Positions 37,107 to 49,288 of a stretch of DNA of 64,000 nucleotides are shown here, piece after piece. The number at the start of each line of letters is the position of its first letter. The first letter of the stretch is position 1. The notes under the pieces are model-generated. The model saw only the letters and a program-made list of their open reading frames with translations, was not told where the DNA came from and made no database searches. The translations under genes and the position numbers were made by a program. The stretch comes from Climacium dendroides (Eukaryota > Streptophyta > Bryopsida > Hypnales > Climaciaceae): positions 6,138,001-6,202,000 of the forward strand of contig OX467090.1 in NCBI GenBank assembly GCA_950106755.1, in the 5' to 3' direction.

Positions 37107-38893
37107 TCAGCGATGCACAGCTTTCACTGCAGCGACACGTGCAGCATTGGCAGCCTGATTTGTGAGTGCAACAGCTTTTTTCACCTTGTCATCCACCCTT
37201 TCCACGTCCATGCCTTTCTGCGCTGCCCTCCTTGCTTCCTTCACGAACACAATAAATGAAGTAAATCTCAAACAACACGAAAGGATAGTAAACTGAATTT
37301 CCGTGTCATTCTATAATTAGAAGATCCGTCACACGAAAGAAGACATGTGGAGCATTACCTGCTGAGCATGTAAGACTTTGGAGTGATTAACTGTAGATGA
37401 TGCATTAGGAACCTGGGTGCTTCTGTTCTCCAGGGTACCCAAATGCCAATGACCTGCGTGAGTGTCACCATTGCGGAAAGTATAGATGCCTAGCCCTTGT
37501 TTCCGTCCATCATGCCATGAGCCTTCATAACTATGGCCATTAGCAAACTTGTAAACACCGTACCCATGCATCTTGTCTGCAAAATACTCTCCAGCATATG
37601 TATCTCCATTCCTGCCCACCAGATCATGTGCACCAGAAAAAAACAATTTTCAAAAGTCCCTAAGAATATGTATTCATTATCATTGAGTTGTATATTTTCA
37701 GGATCTACCCAAGGAGACAGAAATTTCAGAGTGGAAAATATGGATATAATTGCAACAAAAACCCCATTTAACTTATGAAAAGAAGTTCCACCATATATAA
37801 ATAATTTGATTGAAAGAAGCCTTTGGCTCAAAAATCCTTCGAGTAAACAAAAAACGTGCCCAATTTCAAAACGGTGGAGACTGACAAGACTCGCTACATA
37901 CTCTACAGGAAATGATCGGTACCGGTACCTGAAATGGTAGTAGCCAACACCATGTTTCACTCCCCATTTGAATTCACCAACATAACAACTGCCGTCACCA
38001 CACGTCTGCATTCCGCAACCATGACTTTGACCATTTGACCAATGGCCTGAGTAGACATCCCCTGTGTAGAAACGGTAGATGCCATAACCTTCACGCATAC
38101 CTTGGCGGTATTGGCCTCGGTAGCGACTGCCACGAGCCCATGTCTCAACACCATACCCGTCATATTTGCCATCTACCCAATCTCCTTCGTACCTTCCACT
38201 TTTGTAAAAATAATATACTCCACTCCGCGAAAACTTTCCTCGGTAAAACTCACCTTCGTATACATCTCCATTGCTGAAAGTTTGTACCCCTTCCACATAG
38301 TCCTGGCTCTGTTTTGCTTTTGAGAAACGAGGTGATAGTGATCCGTGTGATTGTGATGTAACCTTCCATCCACTTTCTTTCTTGTCACTAAGTTGCAGTA
38401 TAGCTCCTAAAGGCTGTAAGCAGCTACTATTGAAAAGGTTCCAGCTCTGGCCCCAAGTATCTCTGACCGCACCCCAATTGGGAGTCGCTATAGCCTGACC
38501 AAAGAGGTGAGGAACAGCAAGATGCACCGACACTACAACTGCTACAAACAACACAAACAAGGCAGAAACGCTGAACCAATACCAGGGTACTATATCTATC
38601 GAAAGCCACTTCAGGCCATAAGAAGGACCAGCTTTCACACACCACCATACGAAAGGCACGGCTACAATAATGGTTGGAGGAACAAGAAACTGAAGTCGCT
38701 CCCGCAAATATCCATGCCTACCTCCAATAGAGTGCACATCTCTGCTTACGCCCGTCTGAGGCCAGCACCCCCTGTTTTTGCTAGGATCATGACAGCGCTC
38801 TACTTCATCCAATGAAGTGAGACTGTTAATTCCAGACTTAATGGTGGGAGACCGCAGCAACGATGGAGATTTGCTCAATTTTGACAATTCCAT
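37107..38893 (-). CDS. MORN-repeat membrane protein, 449 aa
   Basis: MORN repeats bind membranes or phospholipids in several plant and animal proteins; the role of this plant subfamily is not established. Three minus-strand exons (37929-38893, 37359-37611, 37107-37238) give 1350 nt with GT-AG introns and matching phases. Reading through intron 1 gives a longer false ORF of 467 aa. The N-terminus (1-65) is Ser-rich. Two hydrophobic segments lie at about 69-86 and 104-125, predicting membrane anchoring. From about residue 208 to 390 there are roughly eight MORN units of the form G(D/R)xYxGxW/F-x-GxGxY, for example GRYEGDWVDGKYDGYGVETW and NGDTYAGEYFADKMHGYGVY. The last exon codes an Ala/Lys/Arg-rich helix (EARRAAQKGMDVERVDDKVK to AARVAAVKAVHR) typical of plant MORN proteins of this type. 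The start is the ATG at 38893. Confidence 0.9.
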
Positions 38894-41250
38894 GCTAAGA
38901 AACCCTTAAACTGCCTCTTGCTTGAACAGAAAAGTGAACTGAAATCAAGGCCTTCAACAAGGCACGATGCCAAGCAGCACGATGCCATGCCATGAATTTG
39001 CAGACCTAGCCTGGATCACATCAAGAAGCTCTCAGTCATACCTTTATCATTTAGCTATCTTCGTATGCACCTCAACTACTATGCTGTGTTAAGCTCACAT
39101 TTGAATCACGAGCCCTAGTACTGGAAAACATTCCTCATCATTCACATACCACCCTCACGTGGAAACACATCAGTATAACTACTTGAAAATATTATTATGT
39201 GTACCTGCATGTTTCTCTAGTCGTGAAGAAAGACAGGGCAACCTGATCCTTCATGGCCATCAACTGCACCGTATTTTCACACCCTTGCAACTGGTCCACT
39301 TGAAAAGCTCGCTAAGTTTGAATCAAATCTCATTCCAACACGTATTATGAGGTTTACAGATTCCATTCAGAGGATTCCAAGTACTTCCTGTATTCTGCCC
39401 AAATAAACTATGCGCTGCATTAGAATTCATTAAAAGCTCAAGCACAACAACACGGTGCACATACAGGTTAATTGTCCTCGCAACAAAACACTGTATTATA
39501 TGACTTAAAATGGTTCTAGCAACAATCTTCCAATAAGTCATACCATATGTACTTTCAAAGCACCAAACTACCCACAGACGTAATTTAACGCAAGAGAAAA
39601 CCAAGGGATGAACGAAAACTATAGCTGGACAGCATATGATGCTGAAATTGAATGAAATTCCTCATAGGCTGATGTGAAGAGGCATACAACAATTTCACAG
39701 ACACAATACCTACACTCCTCAAGTCCAGTAAAAACGTCACGTTATTGCGTGTGATCCTATTGGTAAAGTTTGTATGGCGTTCTCAGGTTTCCTTTGATTC
39801 CTGAAGTTCCTTTCATTTTCATTTCCTACAACACAATCAGAATCCGCAGGTAACGCCTACTCTCCCGCCTTATCCGACCCATACTGAGCCAAAACGGAAG
39901 ACACATCGCTCTGAATGCTACTCTACCCAAACTCTCTGAGTAACAGTCGAAAGTGACGAGACTTTAGACTAAGCCTCCATCTTCCACTAGACTCCTCAGC
40001 TCTAAGAACAAGTATCAGTAAACCCTCCTCATTCAACAACATTGCCAATTATCCCAGACCCTTCCATTACTTTGCCTGGTACACAGCAAAGTGTGCGTAG
40101 TCTCCATAGGGTCTACAGCCAATGCAGCCTAGACACAAAGTACCATACAAGAATCGCTCTCCTTGAATTTTTGAGCCCCCTTCCAACTCTGTCCCTGCTT
40201 CCCTCCAAATTGCTAAACACTAATCGAGCAAACCTCCGAGCAGGGTGAGAACCAGCAACGCCCACAACTCTTAACATATGCTAAGAGCTTCTAAATTTGA
40301 CTGTACTGACAGAGAAAGGATCATATGTGAGGAATTACGCTCTGAAATTTTCCTACTTCCTTGCACAGGTTTACCTGGCAGCGGAGACTCAACAAGGGGA
40401 CCAGAAAATCTGGTGCAGCAAGACATGGCGAGACACCACATGCGACAGCCTCACGAACCTACCTCAGGACCCGATTGATTCCTACACTCGGTTGAGTAGT
40501 GTACTCACACTTTGAAGCGGCGGTGTTTTAGGGTTTTGACAACCTTGTTTAGGAGTCAAGCCACTGCAAGATAGTTGGTGTTGATGAAGGTTAATATCGA
40601 ATTTTTAGAAACCAACAATCTCTTGAGTAAACAACAGAATTGGAAGTCCTAAAATCCACGGTCTGAGGAATCTGCCTACAAACTAGGGTTTCTGAGAATC
40701 CTCTCACTCCTCAACCTTCTGTTCCTCAATGCTCCTTCCTCAGGACTAGGTACAAGCCGAAACCCTAGTCGAGAGCCCCTCCGACCAAATTCATGCAAGC
40801 TGAGAAAACGAGGTCTGATCGACCAAGCGACGCAAAGATATTGAAGAACCAACTCAATTCCACAGATTCTCGGTATTCGCCACTAGTAATGTGCGAGAAA
40901 CTCACTCTCAGACACAGTTCTTCCAACTACAGAAGCTCGCTCCCTCCCTCCCTCCCTCCCTCCCTCCCTCCCTCCCTCCCTCCCTCCCTCCCTCCCTCCC
41001 TCCCTCCCTCCCTCCCACCCAGCGAGAATCGGTAAGGACTAACTCACTGATTTCTGACGACAGAGACTGCACGGAAGAATTCAAACACGACGACGAAACA
41101 AAGTCCGAGCTACAAATCACGAACCAGGGAAAGCGTCTGACCTTCGCGCCTTCAATTCGCATGGAGAAGAAAAGAACTGCTAAGTTAGAAGGAACGTCAC
41201 CTAAAGTAGCCGCACCCAACTCCGGACCATTTTTATAAATGATTCCGCCA
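38894..41250. promoter_or_regulatory. Upstream region and probable long 5' leader of the MORN gene
   Basis: GC content stays above the intergenic level until about 41250 and then falls abruptly, suggesting that the transcription unit or its promoter reaches that far. Telo-box-like AAACCCTAG motifs lie near 40690 and 40760. A (TCCC)19 tract is at 40941-41016. A leader intron is plausible, but I cannot fix its ends. The ORFs at 40793-41238 are translations of the microsatellite and flanks and are not called. Confidence 0.45.
40941..41016. repeat. (TCCC)19 microsatellite, G-rich on the MORN coding strand
   Basis: Nineteen perfect TCCC units are followed by ACCC. On the minus strand, the coding strand of the downstream MORN gene, it reads (GGGA)n and could form G-quadruplexes. 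It lies about 2 kb upstream of the MORN start codon. Encoded Pro/Ser or Gly/Glu repeats are artefacts. Confidence 0.95.
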
Positions 41251-43793
41251 TTTGCTTTTGGACCTTGAATGGCCATGACATCTTCATCCAAAATTATCAA
41301 GAGCAACTAATAGGAGTTGACTTGTTCTTTTAAAGCTAGTTTCATGATCACCAAGAGCAACCAATGGGAGTTCAATTGTTCTCTAAAGGCTCACGTAGAC
41401 ATATACACATCGTAATCAGAATTTTGTGCTTATAAGTAGAAGCAACTTAAGCAAAAGGGTGAGTGAAAGTTAATCTATTTTTAAGTATTTTAAGTACTAA
41501 GTAGCGTGCAGCACGTTGTGCATCCTATCTAAAATATTGGTTTACATCCTGAATATTGATGATGAAGGCACAGGTACAAAACTATATCAATGATGGAAAA
41601 TTAACCTTGTTCTGCAAAACCAGTTCCGATATTGATTTTTTGGTTGGACCTCAAATTTTGTATGACAATGTGTTGAAATTTTTTGCCTCCTAAACCTATA
41701 AAGTCCTAAACCTCTAATTGGATGTCATTGGCAATGCAAAGGGCAATGACAGAGCCCTATTTTATTTATTCCATTGATGACCTTTAGGTTGGAAATGATT
41801 TAGGTGATATTCTAAATGTTTTCTATATTAACCAAATATAAGGTGCATTTGGTGTAATTAGACATAGATGAAACCCCAACTAAAATCATGAAATGAAGCC
41901 ACAAGAATGAAGCTCCATTGTTCCTATGAAATTTGAAATTATATGATGAAAATTTCATAATTTATATATATTTTTTTGTATACTACATAAATTTTTAAGC
42001 ACATGGATTCACATGCACCAACAATTGAATTCCTATCTACAATTGGAAAGAGGGTACAAATACTTTAACTTCTAAAATATTGGGGGTTTCTCTTGAATTA
42101 CAACTTTTTGGTGCATTGACCCTAAACCTTACTAAAGTGTGGTGTAATATGATAGAAATATGTGGATAAGATTTCAACCATTTGACTATGTGGGTTGAAA
42201 GATTATAGCATTTTAAGTAAAGAATTTTTTTTTCATTCTTGGAAAATAGAATCATCAAACTTTGAGCCCTCTTGGAATAAAAATTTTACTCTATAGAATT
42301 GAGCCTCTAAACAATTGAATACTATATGAGTTTAGGTCCATACATGCAACATTTCAAAATTTACCTTATTCAAAATCATCTTGCAATACAAGGAGGTCAA
42401 GTAAACTAGCAATGCACTAGTCATTTTATATTGATATCTTGTGCAAAAACTTGAAAAGAAAATCTTATTTGAAATACAAATGATGAAAAATTGAAAATGA
42501 ACACCTATAATGATAGTATGGAAAAAATTTCAATAACTTTGAAATAATAAATTTCAAGATAATAGCATTTGTAGTTAAAAGATTTTGTTTTGTTTCAAGC
42601 TTGTCAAGTAAGGTTGAAAAAAATTTGGGAAGGAGATTTTTCATTAAAAATAGCTTTTTTGACAATTGCATATAACATCATATTAGTTATATACCTGCCA
42701 AATTTCAAAAGTACATGAAGAATTTAGCAAAAGATGTCCAAAACTATTCAAAGCAAGTTTGAATTGTTTTGGGCAACATAACCTTTGATCCATACATTCA
42801 ATCTTATTTTTTTCCAACTCCCACCTTGACTCCCACAAGGGAGGTAAAAGTACCCATCTTGTGCCAAATTTTTTTGTTTCATCATCACCTATTAGAATTT
42901 CAATTGCCCATTGAATGGACACTTGGTCTATTAGGGTTTAATTTAAATTTTGATCTTGGTATCTTCTTAAAACCTAAAATATATATTGCAAGAAGCAATT
43001 GCTTTCTAATATAAGGATCAAGCTCAAATATCTATTGTGTGCTTGAGACTATTTATTGTATAAATAAACCAAAAAAATGTAGTAGCCTAAACAATTTTTG
43101 TGAGGGCTCTTTGCAATAGCATATGCTTGTACATGGGCATTGCATTCCACATTGATGGCGCTACAAATGTCAATTTATATTGTCTTTGTGATGAGGGTAT
43201 TTATGACAAGAGGTTGATGTCATTTTCCAACGATAGTTCTGAGGACCATTCTTTCAAGGCTCTAGTATCATTGTAAAAAAACTTTCTTTGCCAAAGCAAC
43301 AACACTAGAATGTGAGCAGGGAAGGACGAGTGACAAGTATTAAGACTTGAGCTCTCACAAAATCAAAAATAGATGCATGTAGGGTCAAGAATGATAGACC
43401 AAAATATTAATGTCAAAATTATTGAAATAAAATTATTAAAAATATTATGTTCAAAAAATCAATTTATTATTTAAAAATTATTTTAAAGTAGTTGATTTAG
43501 CATTCAAATGTTGTAGATAAGGCCAAGAATGATATCCTAGCCTCTCCCTCAATAAAAAAGGCACTACTATAGAGATATTATATGAATGAATTTCATCCAT
43601 GTCATCTATTCATCATCCATTTAGGAAAGGCCTTATTTGTACACTATAATATATGTCCTATGGTTCTCTCTATCTAGTGATTTATGACTTTCTGTGGGAA
43701 TCTTTTGCAAGTGAAATGCACAAGCATTGCTACCAAGTATACACTTATTGTAAATTAGAGATTTCATTCACTGTATTGTCTTTTTAACCCTTG
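41251..43793. other. AT-rich gene-free DNA
   Basis: No coding exon is recognised. The sequence is about 30% GC by eye, with A/T runs and no clear terminal-repeat element. Confidence 0.5.
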
Positions 43794-44331
43794 AGGTCCC
43801 ATGCATTGTCCCTATAGGGGACAAAACGGATTTTGAGTAGGTTCCTATGAGCTCAATTTTTGGTGAATTTTTTTGAAAATTTCTCATAGAATAACAAAAT
43901 TTACTTAAAGCTTTATGAGAATATAATTTTTACTTCAATTGGTACCCGAGAACAAAAAATTTGCCATAATAACCTCAAAATGAGATAAATTAAGCAAGAA
44001 AAAAATTGATTTTTTTAATTTATAGATTATATATTTTTTAAATCGGACTCTTTGATTCATTCCATTTGGATTAATTACATAAAAAGTATAGAGCTTCTTT
44101 TTTAGAGCAATTAGAGCATCTTCCTAAAAAAAATTTACTTTGATGCTAATATCTTTCAATTTGTTCCATCAAACATCACAAAATTTTGAGGACATAATCT
44201 TAGACAAGTATAATATAAGATTCTATAGTTAGATTATAGTTTTTAAAAATTTCTTGGATGAATATACTACATAGAAATAGCATTTAGAGTAATTTTTGAC
44301 TAAAAAATGGTCTTGGAACTTTAGAGGTTAA
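43794..44331. mobile_element. TIR element, TTAACCCC family, 0.54 kb
   Basis: The left end is TTTTAACCCTTGAGGTCCC, and the right end ACTTTAGAGGTTAAAAATA is its approximate inverse. The first about 330 bp parallel the element at 57082-57977, including TGTCCCT, GATTTTGAG and TAGATTATAT followed by CATTCCATTTGGAT. No protein coding is visible. Confidence 0.6.
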
Positions 44332-44486
44332 AAATAATTAAGTGTTCTTTATTTCAATTGGAAAAAAAATTGAAAGATATTAGCATCAAAATAATATTAG
44401 AAAAACTAAAGAAAATTATGTAAATAAAAATTCTTATTAAAGGCCCCTCTAAAACGGAAAACATTTGCAAACACTTCATGAATCAA

Positions 44487-45372
44487 TCATACTACTAAAA
44501 TCATAACTCTCTCTGTAATATCACAAATGCTACCATTAATATCAAGGGCTTGTGCTTGCTATGCTACGCATTCATTGTATCACATATGAGTAAAATTTTG
44601 ATATATTTGAATAGAACGCATGATAATGATGGCGATAAGTCTTTAAAATAATTTTAAAAAATATTTTGTAAAAATATTTTCAATCATGCATACATAGAAA
44701 TCATATTTTCATACAATGTGATATTACAGAAATAGAGTAGGAGTTTGTAATCACCTCTGTAATATCACTTTTTACAAAGGGTGATATTATAGAAATAATA
44801 TAGTTGTTGCAATTAAGGTGATATTAAAGAGGATTCATAGGATGATATTATAGAGGTAGCAAATCCATTTCTATGATATCTCTATGATATCTCTAAAACT
44901 TTACACTTCTTTACACTTCTATGATTTTGTCCTTTTGTGAGCTTTGAGCTTTCATGATTTCAATTTTCTATTGCTACTACCAAATGATTTTGAGAAAGTT
45001 ATTCAATTGAAGCAATTTTGGATTTCACAACAATTAAGTTGTTCACAAAGTTATTGAGATTTACAAGTTTTTCTTTTCAATTCTTCAATTTGGATTGCCA
45101 TTTTTTATAATAATGGAGTCAAATTTTTAATGCATTCTAATGTATGTGTATCTTTTACCGTATTCATCATTGCATGTATTTCATTCATCATTCATTAAAT
45201 TTCTATTGTTTATTTCAGTATATTCTTATTTATAAAAAAAATTATATGAAGAGTTTAGTAATTTTTATCTAAAGATTTATTGAAATTCTTGCTCTGTATT
45301 CTATCTATTACATAAAAAATTCTAATGAAATTCTAATGGTGAATGCGTAGCATAGTAAACGCCAACTGCTAG
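44487..45372 (+). mobile_element. Helitron-like element, copy B
   Basis: It begins TCATACTACTAAAATCATAA and ends CGCCAACTGCTAG, the same ends as copy A at 14104-14970, with strong similarity throughout. The subterminal segments CTTGCTATGCTACGCATTCA and GAATGCGTAGCATAG are inverted relative to each other. The minus-strand peptide seen in A and C is broken here by at least two stops. Its 3' end is joined directly to copy C. Confidence 0.6.
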
Positions 45373-46568
45373 TCATCATACTACTAAAATCTTAAGTCCC
45401 TCTGTAATATCACAAATGCTACCATTAATACCAGGGGCTCATGCTTGCTATGCTACACATTCATTATATCACATATTAGTAAAAATTTGATATATTTGAA
45501 TAGAATGCATGATAATGATTTTGATGAGTCTTTAAAATAATTATTTTAAATATTTTATAAAAATATTTTCAATCATGCATACATAGAAATCATATTTTCA
45601 CACAATGTGATATTACTGAAATAGGGGTAGCAGTTCACAATCACCTTGTAATACCACTTTTTACAAAGGGTGATATTATAGAAATAATATAGTCATTGCA
45701 ATTGAGGTGATATTAAAGAGGATCAATATGGTGATATTATAAAGGTAGCAATTCCATTGCTTCTCTTGGCTTTATACTTCTTTTGCATTTCTATGATTTT
45801 GTGCTTTTGTGAGCTTTGAGCTTTCATAATTTCAATTTTCTATTGCTACTACCAAATGATTTGAAAAATTTATTAGATTGAACCAATTTTGAATTTCACA
45901 ACAATTAAATTGTTCACGAAGCTTTTGAGATTTACAAGTTTTTCCTTTAAATGCTTCTATTTGGGTTGCCATTGTTTGTAACAATTGAGTCAAATTTCTA
46001 ATGCATTCTAATATATGTGTATCTTTTACCGTATTCATCATTGCATGTATTTCATTCATCATACGGGGAATTTCATTAAAATGGCGATTATTCTGTGACT
46101 TTGGCATTATCACAGTTCAGACCGGGTGGTCTGAACTCTACTAGTGTCCTAGATTTTTGAAATCTATACCATTATTAAATATCTAAAATCTAGAAAATAT
46201 GTAAATTTTTAAAATCAATTGGTCTAAAATCTACATCGTTTCTAGATTTAATACATCTAATAGTGGTATAGAGTTCACAAATCTAGGACACTAATAGATT
46301 TCAAAATGCCTCGTCTGAACTGTGTGAACGGCACACTATGAAAATGGCACATGGAATATCGTCATTTTAATGAAATTCCCCATTCATTCATTAAATTTCT
46401 ATTGTTTATTTCAGTATATGCTTATTTATTAAAAAATTATATGAAGATTTTAGTAATGTTTATCTAAAGATTTATTGAAATTCTTACTCTGCATTCTATC
46501 TAATATATAAAAAAAATTTAATAAAATTCTAATGGTGAATGTGTAGCATAGCAAGCGCCAACCGCTAC
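45373..46568 (+). mobile_element. Helitron-like element, copy C, in tandem with copy B
   Basis: It starts directly after the CTAG of copy B as TCATCATACTACTAAAATC and ends CGCCAACCGCTAC, a CTAG changed to CTAC. A 317-bp TIR element (46065-46381) is inserted within it. Removing that insert gives a length close to copies A and B. The minus strand carries an open peptide at 45832-46113 that overlaps the insert boundary. Confidence 0.6.
46065..46381. mobile_element. 317-bp MITE nested in Helitron-like copy C
   Basis: The TIRs are GGGGAATTTCATTAAAATG at the left and its reverse complement at the right, extending about 27 bp with few mismatches. Copies A and B lack it, proving a later insertion. 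The interior has further inverted segments (CAGTTCAGAC near 46116 against GTCTGAACTG near 46313, and GTGTCCTAG against CTAGGACAC). The surrounding CATT repeats obscure the target duplication; an 8-9 bp duplication of an ATTCATCAT-like site is possible. Confidence 0.8.
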
Positions 46569-49288
46569 AGTAGTGAATAGAAAAAAAATAGAAACTTATT
46601 ACTTGCTCTTTGGTTGGATAATATGAAATTTTTTATTATTATAAATAGTAGCTAAAAGTTTGGCAAAAGTCTTTGGGGTCTCCAAAGATGCTTCAAGGTC
46701 CCAAATAACCTTAAGACACTTTTAAAATAATTATGGAAAAATAACCCATAATATCTTTCCTAAAACTTCCATTGAATAAGACCCTATTTCTCCAATTTCT
46801 TTTGTGGAGATTGTAAATATTTGACTAATGAAAGAAATATAGTGGAAGATGAGTTTCATTTAATTCTTAAAGGTTGTAGGGTGTTTTAGAAGAAGAAAGT
46901 TCAAAACTACCAATTTTTAATACATTGTCCAAAGTCAAAAACTAATTTTTTTAAAAATTTCAACAATATAAAAACAATTAAGGCAATGTGTAGAAAAAAT
47001 TTCAGCCTATTTCATTGTCTAAATTAAAAGATCATAACATTTGAAGTGAGAATAAATCCTAGAATAAATTTTTTTTCATTCCTAGGAAATGAGGTCAATA
47101 AACTTTGATCCTTCTTGTAGTAAAAATTTATCTCTACACAAAATGAAAATTTTCACCATTTATAATTATATGATGTTAGTTTCACTTATGAATAATTTCA
47201 AAAGCAATTACAGATTATATCTCACTCTAAATCCTCCTACAATGTAAGGAACCTAAGTGAATTGGCAATATACTACACTAAAATTGGTAAATAGTGTTGG
47301 GTGATAATTAGTGTCGATCCCTGCTTTTTACCCCCAACATTATTTTCCAATTTATGTGTAAATAGTATTCGGGCACTTAACTCCCACCATCAAATACTAA
47401 ATGCACTCTCGTAGAAATGTTGAAATGATCAAATTTTATCATAGAGCTAAAATAGTGTTAGAATGGGTAAATAATGTTCTAATACTAACCTTACAAATCG
47501 CAATTAGTGTTATTGTTGACAATTAGTGTAGCCAACACTATTTATTAATTTTAGTGTAGTCATTTTTTGATTATTTCTTGTTCATTGAGAAAAAAATTTA
47601 TTTGAAATTCAAATAGTAAAAATTGTAAACAAATATTTGAAATTTGTAGGAAAAATTTCAAAGACTTTAACTTCACAGATTGTAAGATAACAAGACTTGA
47701 AGTTAAAATAAATTGTTGTTTCTTTAAACTACCCTGACATAGCTAACAAAGTTTGACTCATTAAGGTTTTTTTGAAATATTAGATTTTTACATGCCCTCA
47801 CATTAATAGAACATCTATGAAGTGATTTGTCGAGATAGGTTGGAATTATTTGACAATAGCAAAAAATTGCTAGAAAAAATCAACCTTGATTTGACTCCTC
47901 TTAGAAAGTGATTTGAGAACCAAAATTTGACTATTTGGGGACAATTGTATGCCATATTTTATTAATTGCATACATGCCAAATTTCAAAATTTGATGAGGA
48001 TTTTAGCAAAAGATGCCCCAATTGCCTAAGCTACAAAAACATTTTAGGGCAACATACCTTTTGATCCAAGTACCTAATTGAGAAATAAATTATATTCTCA
48101 CTAAATTGGTATATATTTATACCTTGTTTAAAAAAAATTGTGAACATCCAACATAAATTGACTTCATAGAAACCTAAATTGATTTTTAATTGTCTATTCA
48201 ATAGATAATTATCCATTAGCGGTTAGATTACAAAAAATGGAAAAAATTAGCACAAATTTGTGAACATCCTGAAAATAATTTAAGTAATTTTTTTAAAAAC
48301 TATTTTCATCTTTGTGAAAAAATTATGTTCTTTGCATTTGCGTAAAAATAGTGCATTTTGAGCACATGTAGAAGGTGGATAATTTACTATTTTTGAAAAA
48401 TATCTTTGGTGTCTTGTATAACTTTAGTAGAAGTCCTTGTATCCTAATTTTGCACTTCAAATTTGCATTTTTGGGTCAAAAATAGTACTAAAAATGGCAC
48501 CAAAATGGCTAAGGTACAACATAAAAGTTATGAGTAAAAAAACACATGTTTGAGGTCAAAAGGACAAAAAATAGGACAAGTGTTTCTTGCAATCACTCAT
48601 TATTAATAATTTGCATTTTTGCCAATAAGACTTTGTTGACTTCTCCAAGGCAATCTCTGGTCCCTTGGAACCTAAGAACACATTTAGCCCCTAAGTGCTC
48701 AAGTGACCATAAAATGGTTGCTTCTTGACTTCCAATGGCATTTTTGGATAAAAAAGAATATTTTAATTTTATTAAATTTAAATTTTAAAAAATTGACTTG
48801 TCTTTCAATTTTCATATTCAAAACTAAGATTGATATGATCAAACAAAAAGTATAAGAGAAATAAGACAAAGTGTTTAAAATTTGCATAGTATTGAAAAAC
48901 TTACTATTTGGAGAAAGTGATGGTGTTTCCATTACTAGATCTTATGCATTTTCTCACAAATGAATAGAAACCACAATTTTTATCAATAAAAAATTCAAAT
49001 GCTAAAGATAGAAATTATGTTTTTGGTGATTTTTTGAAGTTATATCTTCAAAATTCATTTGAAGAAAATTTAAAAATAATTTTATAACTTTGACCATGTA
49101 AATACTTTCTACCTTTCATGCTTTTATATTATCTTCTTTGATGCAAACTTTTAAAAAGTTATAGAACTTATATTTTATTACACATTTGTGTTTAGTGGAT
49201 ATGGGTATAGGTGAAGCGTAACTTCCTCATATTCAAGCATATGGGTTTGAATGCAATTGGCCATATTTGATTATGTGAATTCTACATT
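46569..49288. other. AT-rich gene-free DNA
   Basis: Apart from the MITE at 47273-47559, no gene or element was recognised. ORFs here are low-complexity. Confidence 0.5.
47273..47559. mobile_element. MITE with CACTAAAATTGG TIRs, copy 1
   Basis: The left end is CTACACTAAAATTGGTAAAT and the right end ATTAATTTTAGTGTAG is the inverse. The 287-bp interior matches the copy at 49648-50018, including TAGTGTTAGAATGGG. If the terminus is CACTAAAA, both copies are flanked by TA, which is consistent with a TA target duplication. Confidence 0.8.

Noticed and set aside
37490..38893. A continuous 467-aa minus-strand ORF
   Set aside because: It reads through a GT-AG intron (37612-37928). The spliced model restores MORN units on both sides and the conserved C-terminal helix, so the real protein is the 449-aa form.
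40941..41016. CRISPR-like array
   Set aside because: It is a simple tetranucleotide repeat without spacers in a eukaryotic genome. No other repeat-spacer pattern was seen.
40793..41306. Pro/Ser-rich plus-strand ORFs and a Gly/Glu-rich minus-strand ORF
   Set aside because: They are open only because the (TCCC)19 tract has no stop in any frame. Outside the tract there is no protein-like sequence.
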